Counted from the first letter of the stretch, positions 26,809 to 34,767 are shown. The stretch: DNA of 64,000 nt from Olivibacter sp036959255 (GCF_036959255.1 NZ_JAWMTI010000001.1:124001-188000); one strand, 5' to 3'. The notes: a model not told the origin generated them from the sequence alone. Numbers and translations: made by a program.

Positions 26809-28002
26809 TTACAAATACCAATCCTTATAACGTTTCAGTGCTTCCAAAAAATAGTAGTCGGCATAAATAATCGGTCTATCGATCTCCGAATTCAAAGGGA
26901 AGGCCCCTGTACTATGCTGTAAAAGAAAACCACCGTTTTCGCCCGGTTTAGACCGGTAGACATCACCCGCTAAAGAACGCAGCATTTGTTCCGCATTCTT
27001 CACATATAGTTGTTTTTTATTCCCTTCTACAAATTGTCCCAGCTCCAACAAAGCAGAAGCAATAAGAGCGCCTGCCGAGGCATCCCGCTCAGCATAAGGC
27101 ATAAAAGGCGCATCAAAATCCCAATAAGGAATTTTATCTTCTGGAAGATTAGGATGATTCAGGATAAAGTCGGCGATACCTTCTGCCTGCTTCAAATAGG
27201 TTTTATTCTTTGTATCTCTGTACATAAGTGTATAGCCATACAGTGCCCAGCCCTGTCCCCTTGCCCAAGCAGAACTGTTAGCGGCACCTTGCCAGGTAGC
27301 CTTTCTTCGCACCGATCCATTCTCGGGATTGTAATCAATCACGTGAAAAGAGCTGAAGTCAGGGCGAAAATGATTCTTCAATGTCGTATTGGCATGTGTA
27401 ATGGCGATTTCTTTATATCGTTTGTCGCCACCCTGATCACTCACCCAATTCAACATCTCCAAGTTCATCATATTATCAATAATCACCGGACACTCCCAAA
27501 ATTTATTTTTATTCCAGGATTGAATCGCTTTGATTTCAGGTTTATAACGTGTTGCCAACGAAGAAGCCGATTGATACAGGATATCTTTGTAAGCCTGTTC
27601 TCCTGTAATGCGATAAGCGTTTCCAAAGCTACAGAACATCATGAAACCTAAATCGTGATTACCTGTAAACGTCTTATTCGGTTCAATCAGTTTTAATGTT
27701 CTTAACGCCTCCCGTAAGATCGTTTCATCTTTTGTTTGCTCATAAATCAACCACAGCGATCCGGGATAAAAGCCACTGCACCACCATTGAATATCGCGAG
27801 CATCAATTTTACCGGTTTTTGGATCTAGGTTTTGAGGTAGTTTATCTGCCGGTATATTTTTAGCAAGCACTTTATATTGTTCCTTCGCAAAATCAAAATT
27901 CGCTTGAATGAGTTCTTCCATACCTTGATTTTGCGCAAAAGACCGGAAGCCGAAGGATAAAGTGGCTATCAGTATAAAACTTAGCTTGGTTATTTTGGTC
28001 AT
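26809..28002 (-). CDS. GH88 unsaturated glucuronyl hydrolase, exported
   Basis: A 397-residue GH88 enzyme with signal peptide (cleavage near FRSFAQ). It carries WWCSGFYPGSLWLIYEQT, NHDLGFMMFCSFG and VIIDNMMNLEMLNWV, the last two holding the Asp residues expected to act in unsaturated-uronide hydration, then WARGQGWALYGYTLMYRDT. Unlike the GH88 at 21.0 kb it lacks a lipobox, so it is likely periplasmic. It is the first gene after the LacI regulator and probably starts the GH88-fucosidase transcription unit. LacI-type operators lie 60-90 bp upstream of its start. Secure at family level; linkage specificity unknown. Confidence 0.93.
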   Translation of the reverse strand: MTKITKLSFILIATLSFGFRSFAQNQGMEELIQANFDFAKEQYKVLAKNIPADKLPQNLDPKTGKIDARDIQWWCSGFYPGSLWLIYEQTKDETILREALRTLKLIEPNKTFTGNHDLGFMMFCSFGNAYRITGEQAYKDILYQSASSLATRYKPEIKAIQSWNKNKFWECPVIIDNMMNLEMLNWVSDQGGDKRYKEIAITHANTTLKNHFRPDFSSFHVIDYNPENGSVRRKATWQGAANSSAWARGQGWALYGYTLMYRDTKNKTYLKQAEGIADFILNHPNLPEDKIPYWDFDAPFMPYAERDASAGALIASALLELGQFVEGNKKQLYVKNAEQMLRSLAGDVYRSKPGENGGFLLQHSTGAFPLNSEIDRPIIYADYYFLEALKRYKDWYL

Positions 28003-28062
28003 CCTTGTATTGGTTAAGATTCTGTATTTATGATGGCCAAAATAACAGAAATAAGCAAGAAT

Positions 28063-28094
28063 TGCAATCGATTACACGACACAATCGTTTGCAT
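28063..28094. promoter_or_regulatory. Pair of LacI-type operator candidates before GH88
   Basis: TGCAATCGATTACA (28063-28076) is a dyad with 6 of 7 symmetric positions, centred on CG. A second related site, minus-strand TGCAAACGATTGT (28081-28093), lies 4 bases further on; the two agree at TGCAAnCGATT. They occupy the 102-bp gap between the LacI stop and the GH88 start, so binding there could repress the GH88-fucosidase unit. Confidence 0.6.
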
Positions 28095-28104
28095 AAAATC
28101 GATT

Positions 28105-29148
28105 TTAGGTTGTCATCCGCCTCACCAAGGTTACAGGAACGATTTCTTGTGTATCATTTACTGCTCTCAACGATTTATCTTTCAACAAATTCAGCAACTT
28201 CTGGGCAACCCGATGAGCCATTTCAATAGGGTGTTGATCTATTGTTGTGATCGGTGGTGAAATAATAGATGCTCGCGGATCATTTGAATAACCGATTATT
28301 TTCAGTTCGTCGGGGATTTTAATACCTTGCTCACGCGCAAACTCAACGGCTGCTAAGGCCGTTGTATCATTCGACGCAAAAATACCATCAGGTCTTTCTT
28401 GACCTGAAAATATCTGCCTTAGGCTATTCCATGCATTTTCCGCTGTCAGTTCCTGATAAAAGCACCATTTTTTATTGAGTTTTATTTTTGCTTTCCCTAA
28501 AGCATGTTGAAAACCTTCGGTTCGTTCTTTATAGATACTGCACGATAAAGGGCCGGAGATATAAGCAATTTTTGAACAACCCGTTTCTATCAGGTGATTA
28601 CCGGCCAATAAACCACCACGATAATCATCCCCTTTGATAATATGGGCCGGATACGCTTTCGTAGGAACACGATCGTAAAAAATTAACGGGATGCCTTGTT
28701 TCGTAAAACCATCAAAGTGTTTATAATGCTCTGTATATAGCGCTAATGATACAACCAATGCATCTACCCTCGAAGAATATAAAGTAGCCGCCAATTTCTG
28801 TTCGATTGATTCCGCGTCATTCGACTGGCAGACCATCAGACTATATCCCTGGTCCTGCAATCTATTTTGTAACGCAGTAATAAATATCGCGTGAAAATAC
28901 ATAGAGATTCTAGGTACAATCATCCCAATGATATTGGACCGCTTATTTCGTAATGAAGAGGCCATACTATTATGGCGATAGCCTAATTCTTCGGCCTTTT
29001 CCTTCACCCGCTTGCGGGTTGCCTCGCTTATTCGAGGATTATCGTTCAGTGCCCTTGATACCGTTGCGGCTGAAACACCCAGGGACTCTGCTATATCGAC
29101 GATACTGATTTCCGACTTTTCCGGTTTTTGTTTTCTCATACAACCCAA
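28105..29148 (-). CDS. LacI/GalR family transcriptional regulator
   Basis: A 347-residue repressor-type regulator. An N-terminal LacI HTH (about 14-60, ISIVDIAESLGVSAATVSRALNDNPRIS split over the recognition helix and hinge) is followed by a periplasmic-binding-protein-like effector domain (about 70-340, with NIIGMIVPRIS, DALVVSLALY, GIFASNDTTALAAVEFA). It heads the uronate cluster on the same strand and is flanked by a double operator just after its stop. It probably represses the GH88, GH29 and kdu genes until an uronate-derived inducer appears. MRKQ, three codons in, is an alternative start. Effector unknown. Confidence 0.93.
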   Translation of the reverse strand: MGCMRKQKPEKSEISIVDIAESLGVSAATVSRALNDNPRISEATRKRVKEKAEELGYRHNSMASSLRNKRSNIIGMIVPRISMYFHAIFITALQNRLQDQGYSLMVCQSNDAESIEQKLAATLYSSRVDALVVSLALYTEHYKHFDGFTKQGIPLIFYDRVPTKAYPAHIIKGDDYRGGLLAGNHLIETGCSKIAYISGPLSCSIYKERTEGFQHALGKAKIKLNKKWCFYQELTAENAWNSLRQIFSGQERPDGIFASNDTTALAAVEFAREQGIKIPDELKIIGYSNDPRASIISPPITTIDQHPIEMAHRVAQKLLNLLKDKSLRAVNDTQEIVPVTLVRRMTT

Positions 29149-29167
29149 ACATGGTGTTTATCGTTAT

Positions 29168-29524
29168 CTAATATTGACCGGTACTTAATAAGACCAGCGT
29201 GCAGGCATAGACAGGTTCAATGCCGTTCATTTTCGCCAATGTGGCCAACTCGTCATTTTCCGTACCTGGGTTAAATATAATACGTTTAGGTTTAGTTTTC
29301 ATAAGATAGTCATAATATTGTGGTTGCAACTTCGGTCCGATATACAAGGTAACGGTATGAATATCGGGTAAAGGCGCTCCCGCTGGAACAATATTTACGC
29401 CAGCCACGCTTCCCTTTTTGATTCCTATATTAACGATTTCGTGGCCTGCGGCATTCAGCCGATTAGCCGCCAAGTAGGCATACCTTGCCGGATTTGTAGT
29501 TGCACCAAGAATAAGAGTCTTCAT
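29168..29524 (-). CDS. CoA-binding domain protein, YccU-like
   Basis: A 118-residue single-domain protein of the CoA-binding (Rossmann-like) family: MKTLILGATTNPARYAYLAAN at the N-terminus, then HEIVNIGIKKG, TVTLYIGP and RIIFNPGTEND. Such stand-alone domains resemble the N-terminal CoA-binding part of succinyl-CoA synthetase and acyl-CoA synthetases. The biochemical role is not established. It ends 19 bp before the LacI gene on the same strand and may be transcribed with it. The region upstream holds a dispersed repeat. Confidence 0.78.
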   Translation of the reverse strand: MKTLILGATTNPARYAYLAANRLNAAGHEIVNIGIKKGSVAGVNIVPAGAPLPDIHTVTLYIGPKLQPQYYDYLMKTKPKRIIFNPGTENDELATLAKMNGIEPVYACTLVLLSTGQY

Positions 29525-29529
29525 GTTTG

Positions 29530-29710
29530 TTGTTTGTTATTTGTTGTTAGTTGTCCGTTGCGCGTCATTGACTAGTCATTGACTATTAGTTACTGGCTAC
29601 TCAACTCATTAACTAACCGACTGTAGGGAGCTCATGAGTGCTGAAAAAGCAAACACTTACGAATAATTGGCTAATTCACAAATTGGCTAATTTCCTATTC
29701 AACCACTCAA
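29530..29710 (-). repeat. Dispersed intergenic repeat A, copy 2
   Basis: Read on the minus strand it begins directly after the TAG stop of the FAD-dehydrogenase gene and runs toward the CoA-binding gene. About 125 bp are nearly identical to the copy at 34142-34317, including two direct ATTAGCCAATT units and the block ACTCATGAGCTCCCTAC. The distal part has an extra duplication of TAGTCAATGAC. Confidence 0.85.
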
Positions 29711-31273
29711 CTATTTAGCTACATAGCCATCCCTTAGAGCTATTTTACTAACACAATTCATACCATCAATAGCAGCAGAGACAATTCCGCCGGCATAGCC
29801 GGCTCCTTCACCACAAGGATATAATCCGTCAATTTCCGGATGCTGCATCGTGTCTTTATCTCTCGGTATCCGTACAGGAGAAGATGTTCTAGACTCTACG
29901 CCCACCAAAACGGCCTCATTTGTATAGTATCCATGCATTTTTTTCCCAAAAAGCGGTAAAGCCCCTTTCAGTGCACGATGCACAAAGTCGGGAAGTAGGT
30001 CCACAAGCTCGACGGATTTCAATCCGGGTTTATAGGAATTCACGGGTAGGTCAACGGATAGCTTTCCTTCCACAAAATCGACCATCCGTTGAGCAGGAGC
30101 GACCAAGTGTCCGCCACCGACATGATAAGCCTTCTGCTCGATCGTTCGCTGAAACGCAAGTAAAGCAAAGGGGTTTTCATATGCCTCTGCAACGTCTTCT
30201 AAATTCACTTGCACCACTGTTCCGGAATTCGCATGCGGATTATTTCTTTTAGAGGGCGACCAACCGTTCACCACAACTTCCCCTTCACTGGTAGCACAGG
30301 GGGCAATAATACCGCCGGGACACATACAAAAAGAAAATACCCCGCGATTACCAACCTGTTCAACCAAACTATAATAGGCTGGAGGCAAATGCTCACTTCT
30401 AACCGAGCAATGATATTGGGCGCGATCAACAATTTCCTGCGGATGTTCAATACGTACCCCTAAAGCAAACGGTTTCGCCTCTACCAACCAATTATTCTTT
30501 TCAAATAGATAGAAAATGTCCCTAGCGGAATGTCCTGTAGCCAAAATGACATGTGGGCCGGCAATTTCTTCCCCATTTTGCAAAACAACACCCTCTATTT
30601 TTCTATTCTTTACCGTTATATCCACAACTTTCGTGTTGAAACGTATCTCGCCCCCGAATGAAATGATTTTTTCTCGAATCGCTTCAATAATATGCGGTAG
30701 TTTATTCGTTCCGATGTGTGGGCGGGCATCCACGAGAATATCTGAGGTAGCGCCATGATCTACCAGTATTTGTAAAACCTTTTGTACATCTCCCCTTTTA
30801 TTGGAGCGCGTATACAACTTACCGTCTGAATAGGTACCAGCGCCTCCTTCACCAAAACAGTAGTTTGATTCCGCATTCACTAAACCTTCTTTATTAATTA
30901 CCGCTAAATCTCGGCGCCTTTCTTTCACTGATTTACCGCGCTCCAATACAATTGGTTTAAGTCCGAGTTCCAAGCACTGCAAGGCAGCAAATAAACCTGC
31001 AGGCCCAGCACCAATGATAATAACGGACTGACTTTTTGAAACATCAAAAAAGCGTTGATTATCAGCCACTAAAGGTGCCGTTTCATCTATATAGACAAGA
31101 AGACGCAGTCGATACACCACTTTTCTTCCACGTGCATCGATCGATCTTTTTCTAATTTGAAGAGACTGGATGCGCTTTGGTGTTAGTTTTAGTTGGGAAG
31201 CGGCCTGAAGGAGGATAAAATGATCGTCCGAAATTTTTTCGGGATCTACCGCTATTTCGATTTCCTTCTGCAT
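29711..31273 (-). CDS. FAD-dependent dehydrogenase of the COG2509 type
   Basis: A 520-residue flavoprotein with an N-terminal extension (about 1-85) and the dinucleotide-binding motif VIIIGAGPAGLFAALQC (about 92-108). GEGGAGTYSDGKLYTR, a second nucleotide-related block VILATGHSARDIF, and the C-terminal FAD signature YPCGEGAGYAGGIVSAAIDGM follow. Proteins of this type are widespread, cytoplasmic and without a defined substrate. It stands apart from the uronate cluster, separated from the CoA-binding gene by 186 bp of repeat. Family assignment is secure; the function is open. Confidence 0.85.
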   Translation of the reverse strand: MQKEIEIAVDPEKISDDHFILLQAASQLKLTPKRIQSLQIRKRSIDARGRKVVYRLRLLVYIDETAPLVADNQRFFDVSKSQSVIIIGAGPAGLFAALQCLELGLKPIVLERGKSVKERRRDLAVINKEGLVNAESNYCFGEGGAGTYSDGKLYTRSNKRGDVQKVLQILVDHGATSDILVDARPHIGTNKLPHIIEAIREKIISFGGEIRFNTKVVDITVKNRKIEGVVLQNGEEIAGPHVILATGHSARDIFYLFEKNNWLVEAKPFALGVRIEHPQEIVDRAQYHCSVRSEHLPPAYYSLVEQVGNRGVFSFCMCPGGIIAPCATSEGEVVVNGWSPSKRNNPHANSGTVVQVNLEDVAEAYENPFALLAFQRTIEQKAYHVGGGHLVAPAQRMVDFVEGKLSVDLPVNSYKPGLKSVELVDLLPDFVHRALKGALPLFGKKMHGYYTNEAVLVGVESRTSSPVRIPRDKDTMQHPEIDGLYPCGEGAGYAGGIVSAAIDGMNCVSKIALRDGYVAK

Positions 31274-31447
31274 ATTGTATTGCCCGGTTGTTATCCAGGA
31301 TCTTACAAAGATATAAAATTTTGTTGTCAGTTATTTATCTAAGATAAATCCTCCGGGATTTGGCTTTAATGTAAAGAGGTTGTTGTTATATTAAACGAAC
31401 GTTTATTTTAACTTCTTTCTTTTCACTAAGTTTTCGTTTTTTAAGGC

Positions 31448-31479
31448 ATTCAAGCTTTCCCTAACGGGAAGGTTTCTTG
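31448..31479 (-). repeat. Dispersed 32-bp repeat B, copy 1
   Basis: The reverse complement of these 32 bases is identical, 32 of 32, to 62089-62120. Its core CTTTCCCTAACGGGAAG is an imperfect palindrome (CTTCCC/GGGAAG around TAAC or GTTA), so the RNA can form a small hairpin. Confidence 0.8.
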
Positions 31480-31502
31480 ACTTTTTTATTTAAATTTGGT
31501 TT

Positions 31503-31751
31503 GATCCAAAAGTTACAAAAGATCAAGGCTGTGTAGGCTACCTTGCACCTGATTGCAAAGCATCAACGGCGCGTATTGGAGCCGTTTCACTTCCTCAATC
31601 CGCTTGGATACTGCACAATGAATAGAGGTGCAAATGCTTTGCTGCCCGTTGCGTCGGTATCCTCCAAGGCCGCTTTTCCCGCGCACAAGGCTATAGTACT
31701 GGGCTAAAGCTAATAAGTCGGGTTAAAAGTAGAAGCCTTCCGTTCTGCTAA
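31503..31751 (+). pseudogene. Degenerate reading frame, no start and one in-frame stop
   Basis: One frame reads DPKVTKDQGCVGYLAPDCK and continues to a TAG at 31623-31625, then on the same frame to a TAA at 31749-31751. It has no start codon and no recognised domain. The text resembles low-complexity spurious translations around repeats rather than a real protein. It is given only so that the region is accounted for. Confidence 0.25.
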
Positions 31752-31848
31752 AATATCGCCTAGGAAGTTTGCGGTTTGCAAGTTGATGCGCTCCCGTTGT
31801 AGCAAAGTTCCAAGCGATGAGTTTATTCGCGTTCTGTCTATTTTTGGT

Positions 31849-31873
31849 GCTCATGAGCTCCCTACGGTCGGTT
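31849..31873 (+). repeat. Fragment of dispersed repeat A
   Basis: CTCATGAGCTCCCTACGGTC and the following GGTT are identical to the middle of the copy at 34.2 kb. Here the GCTCATGAGC palindrome is perfect. The flanking parts of the repeat are not present. Confidence 0.65.
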
Positions 31874-32086
31874 TTTGTTTCTTTTTTGCGGACCTTGAAA
31901 AAGCTTGAGCTCCTTTAAAAAGAATTAATTAGCGAAAAAACCACGAAGTAGCATGAGTGCTTTTTAAAACAAACAATAACGAATAAAAAGAAAAACAAAA
32001 ACGTTCTTTTAAAATCATTCCATCATGAAAATAATACGTATTAACCTGAGAAAGCTGGACTGACAAAGCCGGTTGATTACAATAAA

Positions 32087-32102
32087 TGGCAGAACATTTG
32101 CT
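32087..32102 (+). promoter_or_regulatory. Sigma-54 (-24/-12) promoter candidate before lemA
   Basis: TGGCAGAACATTTGCT matches TGGCAn7TTGC with the required GG-N10-GC spacing (GG 32088-32089, GC 32100-32101). It lies about 140 bp before the lemA start. A TGACA sequence occurs 21 bases upstream of TGGCA, as it does (22 bases) before the groES site. Confidence 0.5.
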
Positions 32103-32242
32103 ATAGCAAAATAAGTTCCGGAGATAATAGCAACAGCCTGTACTTGTGAGTGGGCTAATTTGTATTTGTATTCGTGAATAACAAGCATTTTACATAAGTT
32201 TGTTAACCAAGTAAAAATGATCAACACTTAAAAGAGAAGACA

Positions 32243-32824
32243 ATGATTAAAAGATTTATTTTTGGTTTAGTTGGCCTGATTGCCACCTTATCACTGAGCT
32301 CGTGTGGCTACAATAGCATGGTTAAGTTGGATGAGAATGTTCAATCCAAATGGGCAGAGGTAGAAAATGCCTATCAACGCCGGGCCGACCTGATTCCTAA
32401 TTTAGTGAATACGGTAAAAGGTGCCGCTAATTTTGAGCAGCAGACATTGACAAGCGTTGTGGAAGCTCGTGCGAAAGCGACATCCATTAATATCGATCCA
32501 TCAAACCTAACACCGGAAGCCATCAAAAAATTCGAGGATGCCCAGGGCGCCCTTACGGGATCATTAAGCCGTTTAATGGCTGTAGCAGAGAACTACCCGG
32601 AGTTAAAGGCTACTGAAAATTTCCAAGGGTTACAGGCTCAATTGGAAGGTACTGAAAACCGGATTGCCGTTGCACGCCGCGGCTTTAACGAAGCAACACA
32701 GCAATATAACTCAACGATCCGATCTTTTCCTAATAATTTAATGGCAGGTATCTTTGGTTTCAAAGCAAAGGGTTATTTCACTTCGCAAGCCGGAGCAGAT
32801 AAGGCTCCTGAGGTTAAATTTTAA
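32243..32824 (+). CDS. lemA: LemA family lipoprotein
   Basis: A 193-residue LemA protein with a short signal and lipobox LSSCG (Cys 21), followed by the all-helical LemA domain (NVQSKWAEVENAYQRRADLIPNL split across the first helix, VNTVKGAANFEQQTL, ENRIAVARRGFNEATQQYN). LemA proteins are membrane-associated and of unsettled function. In many bacteria they are encoded with TPM-domain proteins, as here, where two TPM genes follow at 80 and 7 bp. The three genes form one operon probably concerned with envelope maintenance. A sigma-54-like promoter and a TAagTTTG element precede it. Confidence 0.93.
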   Translation: MIKRFIFGLVGLIATLSLSSCGYNSMVKLDENVQSKWAEVENAYQRRADLIPNLVNTVKGAANFEQQTLTSVVEARAKATSINIDPSNLTPEAIKKFEDAQGALTGSLSRLMAVAENYPELKATENFQGLQAQLEGTENRIAVARRGFNEATQQYNSTIRSFPNNLMAGIFGFKAKGYFTSQAGADKAPEVKF

Positions 32825-32904
32825 ACAATAAAGTACCTAATAAGGAGGGTTTAGCTAGGTTGAACCTTCCGACTTAACCTTCTTACTAAGAAATCATAAA
32901 AGAG

Positions 32905-33342
32905 ATGAATATTTTCAATAGCGAAGAACAAGAACATATTGCACATGCCATCGGGTTGGCGGAGGCACACACCTCTGGAGAAATCCGTATTTGTGTGGAG
33001 AAGAGGTGTGATCAGGAGGTACTTGCTCGTGCAGCGGAGTGTTTTGACAAACTGGGCATGCACAAAACCAACCTACGTAATGGCGTGCTTATTTATCTCT
33101 CTATTGATGATCATAAATTTGCCATTATAGGTGATGCCGGTATCAATAATAAGGTTGAATCGGACTTTTGGGACACCACAAAAGATAAAATGCTGACACA
33201 TTTTAGGGAGGGCAATTTAATGGAAGGCATTATAGCGGGCATCGAATCTGCGGGGAGAAAACTGAAAGTTCTATTTCCAAGCGAGCAGGATGATGTAAAT
33301 GAATTACCCAATGATATTGTGTTTATGAATCGCCAAAAATAA
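32905..33342 (+). CDS. TPM-domain protein, cytoplasmic or membrane-facing, without signal peptide
   Basis: A 145-residue protein consisting of a single TPM domain: EEQEHIAHAIGLAEAHTSGEIRICVEKRC at the start, GVLIYLSIDDHKFAIIGDAGINNKV in the centre, and HFREGNLMEGIIAGIESAGRKL near the end. It lacks a signal peptide or membrane segment, unlike the next gene. It is the middle gene of the lemA operon. TPM domains have been linked to photosystem II repair and possible phosphatase activity in plants; in bacteria the role is unclear. Confidence 0.88.
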   Translation: MNIFNSEEQEHIAHAIGLAEAHTSGEIRICVEKRCDQEVLARAAECFDKLGMHKTNLRNGVLIYLSIDDHKFAIIGDAGINNKVESDFWDTTKDKMLTHFREGNLMEGIIAGIESAGRKLKVLFPSEQDDVNELPNDIVFMNRQK

Positions 33343-33349
33343 AGCAAAC

Positions 33350-34141
33350 ATGAGAGCTTACCAGACTTTGTTCTTTTCTTTTATACTCTTTTTATCAACT
33401 TTAGCAAAAGCCCAAGAATTTCCCGCTCCTTCAAAAACATTGGTAACCGACTTTACCGGCACATTGACAGGTTCTCAGCAGCAGCAACTAGAGCATAAGC
33501 TAGTTGCATTTGACGATACCTCTTCGACACAGATAGCTGTTGTGATCATGCGTTCGGTAGGGGATTACGATATAGCCGATTATGGTGTTCGACTGGCCCA
33601 GCAATGGGGTATTGGAACTAAGGGGAAAGACAACGGGATTTTATTACTCATTGCCAAGGAAGACAGAAAAGTAACCATTCAAACGGGTTATGGCGTGGAA
33701 GGAGCCGTACCTGATGCGATTGCCTTTCAAATTATTCGAAATATTATTACACCCGCATTTCGGCAAGGTGACTATTTTACCGGCATTAATCGGGCTACAG
33801 ACGCGCTGATTTCCTATACAAAAGGAGAGTTTAAAGCTGAACCAAGAAAAAATAAAGGCGGTGGGGGCAGTGGAGGTCTTATCATAACTGTGATTATCAT
33901 TGCTGTGGTCATAAGCCTACTCGCGGGAAGAGGGGGTGGTAAAGGCGGTGGTGGACAAGTTATTGGTGGACGTGGTGCATCTGATCTATTTTGGCTTACC
34001 ATGTTAAGCGGAATGGGTAGAGGTGGGAATCGTGGTGGTGGTTTTGGCGGTGGCGGTGGCTTCGGCGGCGGAGGCGGTGGTGGCTTCGGTGGCTTTGGCG
34101 GTGGAAGTTTTGGCGGCGGGGGAGCTAGCGGAAGCTGGTAG
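33350..34141 (+). CDS. TPM-domain membrane protein with glycine-rich tail, YgcG type
   Basis: A 263-residue protein with signal peptide (ends near AKAQ, residue 22), a TPM domain (about 25-160, with GVRLAQQWGIGTKGKDNGILLLIAKEDRK split by its strand and loop), one membrane segment (about 176-192, LIITVIIIAVVISLLAG) and a C-terminal Gly-rich tail of Phe-Gly-Gly repeats (about 218-263). The Gly-rich tail is typical of YgcG homologues. It begins 7 bp after the previous TPM gene. A copy of dispersed repeat A starts directly after the stop codon. Confidence 0.92.
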   Translation: MRAYQTLFFSFILFLSTLAKAQEFPAPSKTLVTDFTGTLTGSQQQQLEHKLVAFDDTSSTQIAVVIMRSVGDYDIADYGVRLAQQWGIGTKGKDNGILLLIAKEDRKVTIQTGYGVEGAVPDAIAFQIIRNIITPAFRQGDYFTGINRATDALISYTKGEFKAEPRKNKGGGGSGGLIITVIIIAVVISLLAGRGGGKGGGGQVIGGRGASDLFWLTMLSGMGRGGNRGGGFGGGGGFGGGGGGGFGGFGGGSFGGGGASGSW

Positions 34142-34317
34142 GTAGTTGAGTGGTTGAGTAGGAAATTAGCCAATTTGTGAATTAGCCAATTATTCGTAAG
34201 TGTTTGCTTTTTCGACACTCATGAGCTCCCTACGGTCGGTTAGTTAATGAGTTGAGTAGCCAGTAACTAAATAGTCAATGACGCGCAACTGACAACGCGC
34301 AACTAATAACCAATAAC
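34142..34317 (+). repeat. Dispersed intergenic repeat A, copy 3
   Basis: It begins right after the TAG stop of the Gly-rich TPM gene and is oriented with that gene. It contains TTGAGTGGTTGAGTAGGAAA, two direct ATTAGCCAATT units, TTCGTAAGTGTTTGC, ACTCATGAGCTCCCTACGG, TTAATGAGTTGAGTAGCC and a tail with two CGCAACT units. About 125 bp match copy 2 at 29.5 kb almost perfectly. Confidence 0.85.
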
Positions 34318-34365
34318 GGGCATCTCAAGGAAATACGGATAGTAACAGAAAACTGATATCTTAAA

Positions 34366-34767
34366 ATGTTAAAAAGAGATTCTTTAACCGCACAAATGCA
34401 GCAATTAAGCCATACACTGGCTAAGGTGAAACGGCTAATACTGGAAGATCAGGAGCCGAAAGCGCTGGAAGAGGTCACTTACACGCTGGGGCACTATTAT
34501 GGGACTTCGCAAAAAGAGTTGATTAAGATGTCTACCGATGTGTTTATCGATCGAATTCGTGAGCAAGCCTATAAGTCGGAAGAACTGAATATGTTAGCAG
34601 CCTTTTTAGACGAGCTTGCGGGTCTCAATGATGATGGAGAAACCCGAAAGAATTTATGGGCTAAAGTTATTACATTATACGATTTCATCGAAGAAGAATT
34701 TCAAACACTTTCCTTTGATCACATCGCAAGAAGAAATATCTTAGTCAAGGCTTTGGGCATCGAATAG
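34366..34767 (+). CDS. Small helical protein of unknown function
   Basis: A 133-residue acidic, all-helical protein without signal peptide or membrane segment. I do not recognise the family with confidence. The pattern of paired amphipathic helices (LEEVTYTLGHYYGTSQKEL, YKSEELNMLAAFLDELAGL, LWAKVITLYDFIEEEFQTL) could be a TPR-like helical array or part of a DUF6483-type fold. It is preceded by repeat A and followed by a secreted hydrolase on the same strand. Coding status is supported by its length, codon pattern and an ATG start. Confidence 0.65.
   Translation: MLKRDSLTAQMQQLSHTLAKVKRLILEDQEPKALEEVTYTLGHYYGTSQKELIKMSTDVFIDRIREQAYKSEELNMLAAFLDELAGLNDDGETRKNLWAKVITLYDFIEEEFQTLSFDHIARRNILVKALGIE

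Larger units (their letters stand above)
31274..32242. other. Gene-free region of 969 bp carrying repeats and a degenerate reading frame
   Basis: No intact gene is supported here. From left to right it holds the 32-bp repeat B (31448-31479). A decayed plus-strand reading frame at 31503-31751 begins DPKVTKDQGC and is broken by a TAG at 31623. A fragment of repeat A (31849-31873) and a sigma-54-like promoter (32088-32101) come next. Finally a TAagTTTG -7 element (32195-32202) lies 40 bp before lemA. Confidence 0.6.

Noticed and set aside
27010..27651. 213-codon plus-strand frame inside the second GH88 gene
   Set aside because: It lies wholly antisense to a well-supported GH88 gene and shows no domain or start signal.
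32015..32227. 70-codon minus-strand frame in the lemA upstream region
   Set aside because: Its translation has no recognisable domain and the interval overlaps candidate promoter elements for lemA, so it is more likely non-coding.
33814..34218. Proline-rich reading frame of 134 codons on the minus strand
   Set aside because: It is the complement of the glycine-rich tail of the TPM gene and has no independent signal; its proline runs are an artefact of GGT/GGC repeats.
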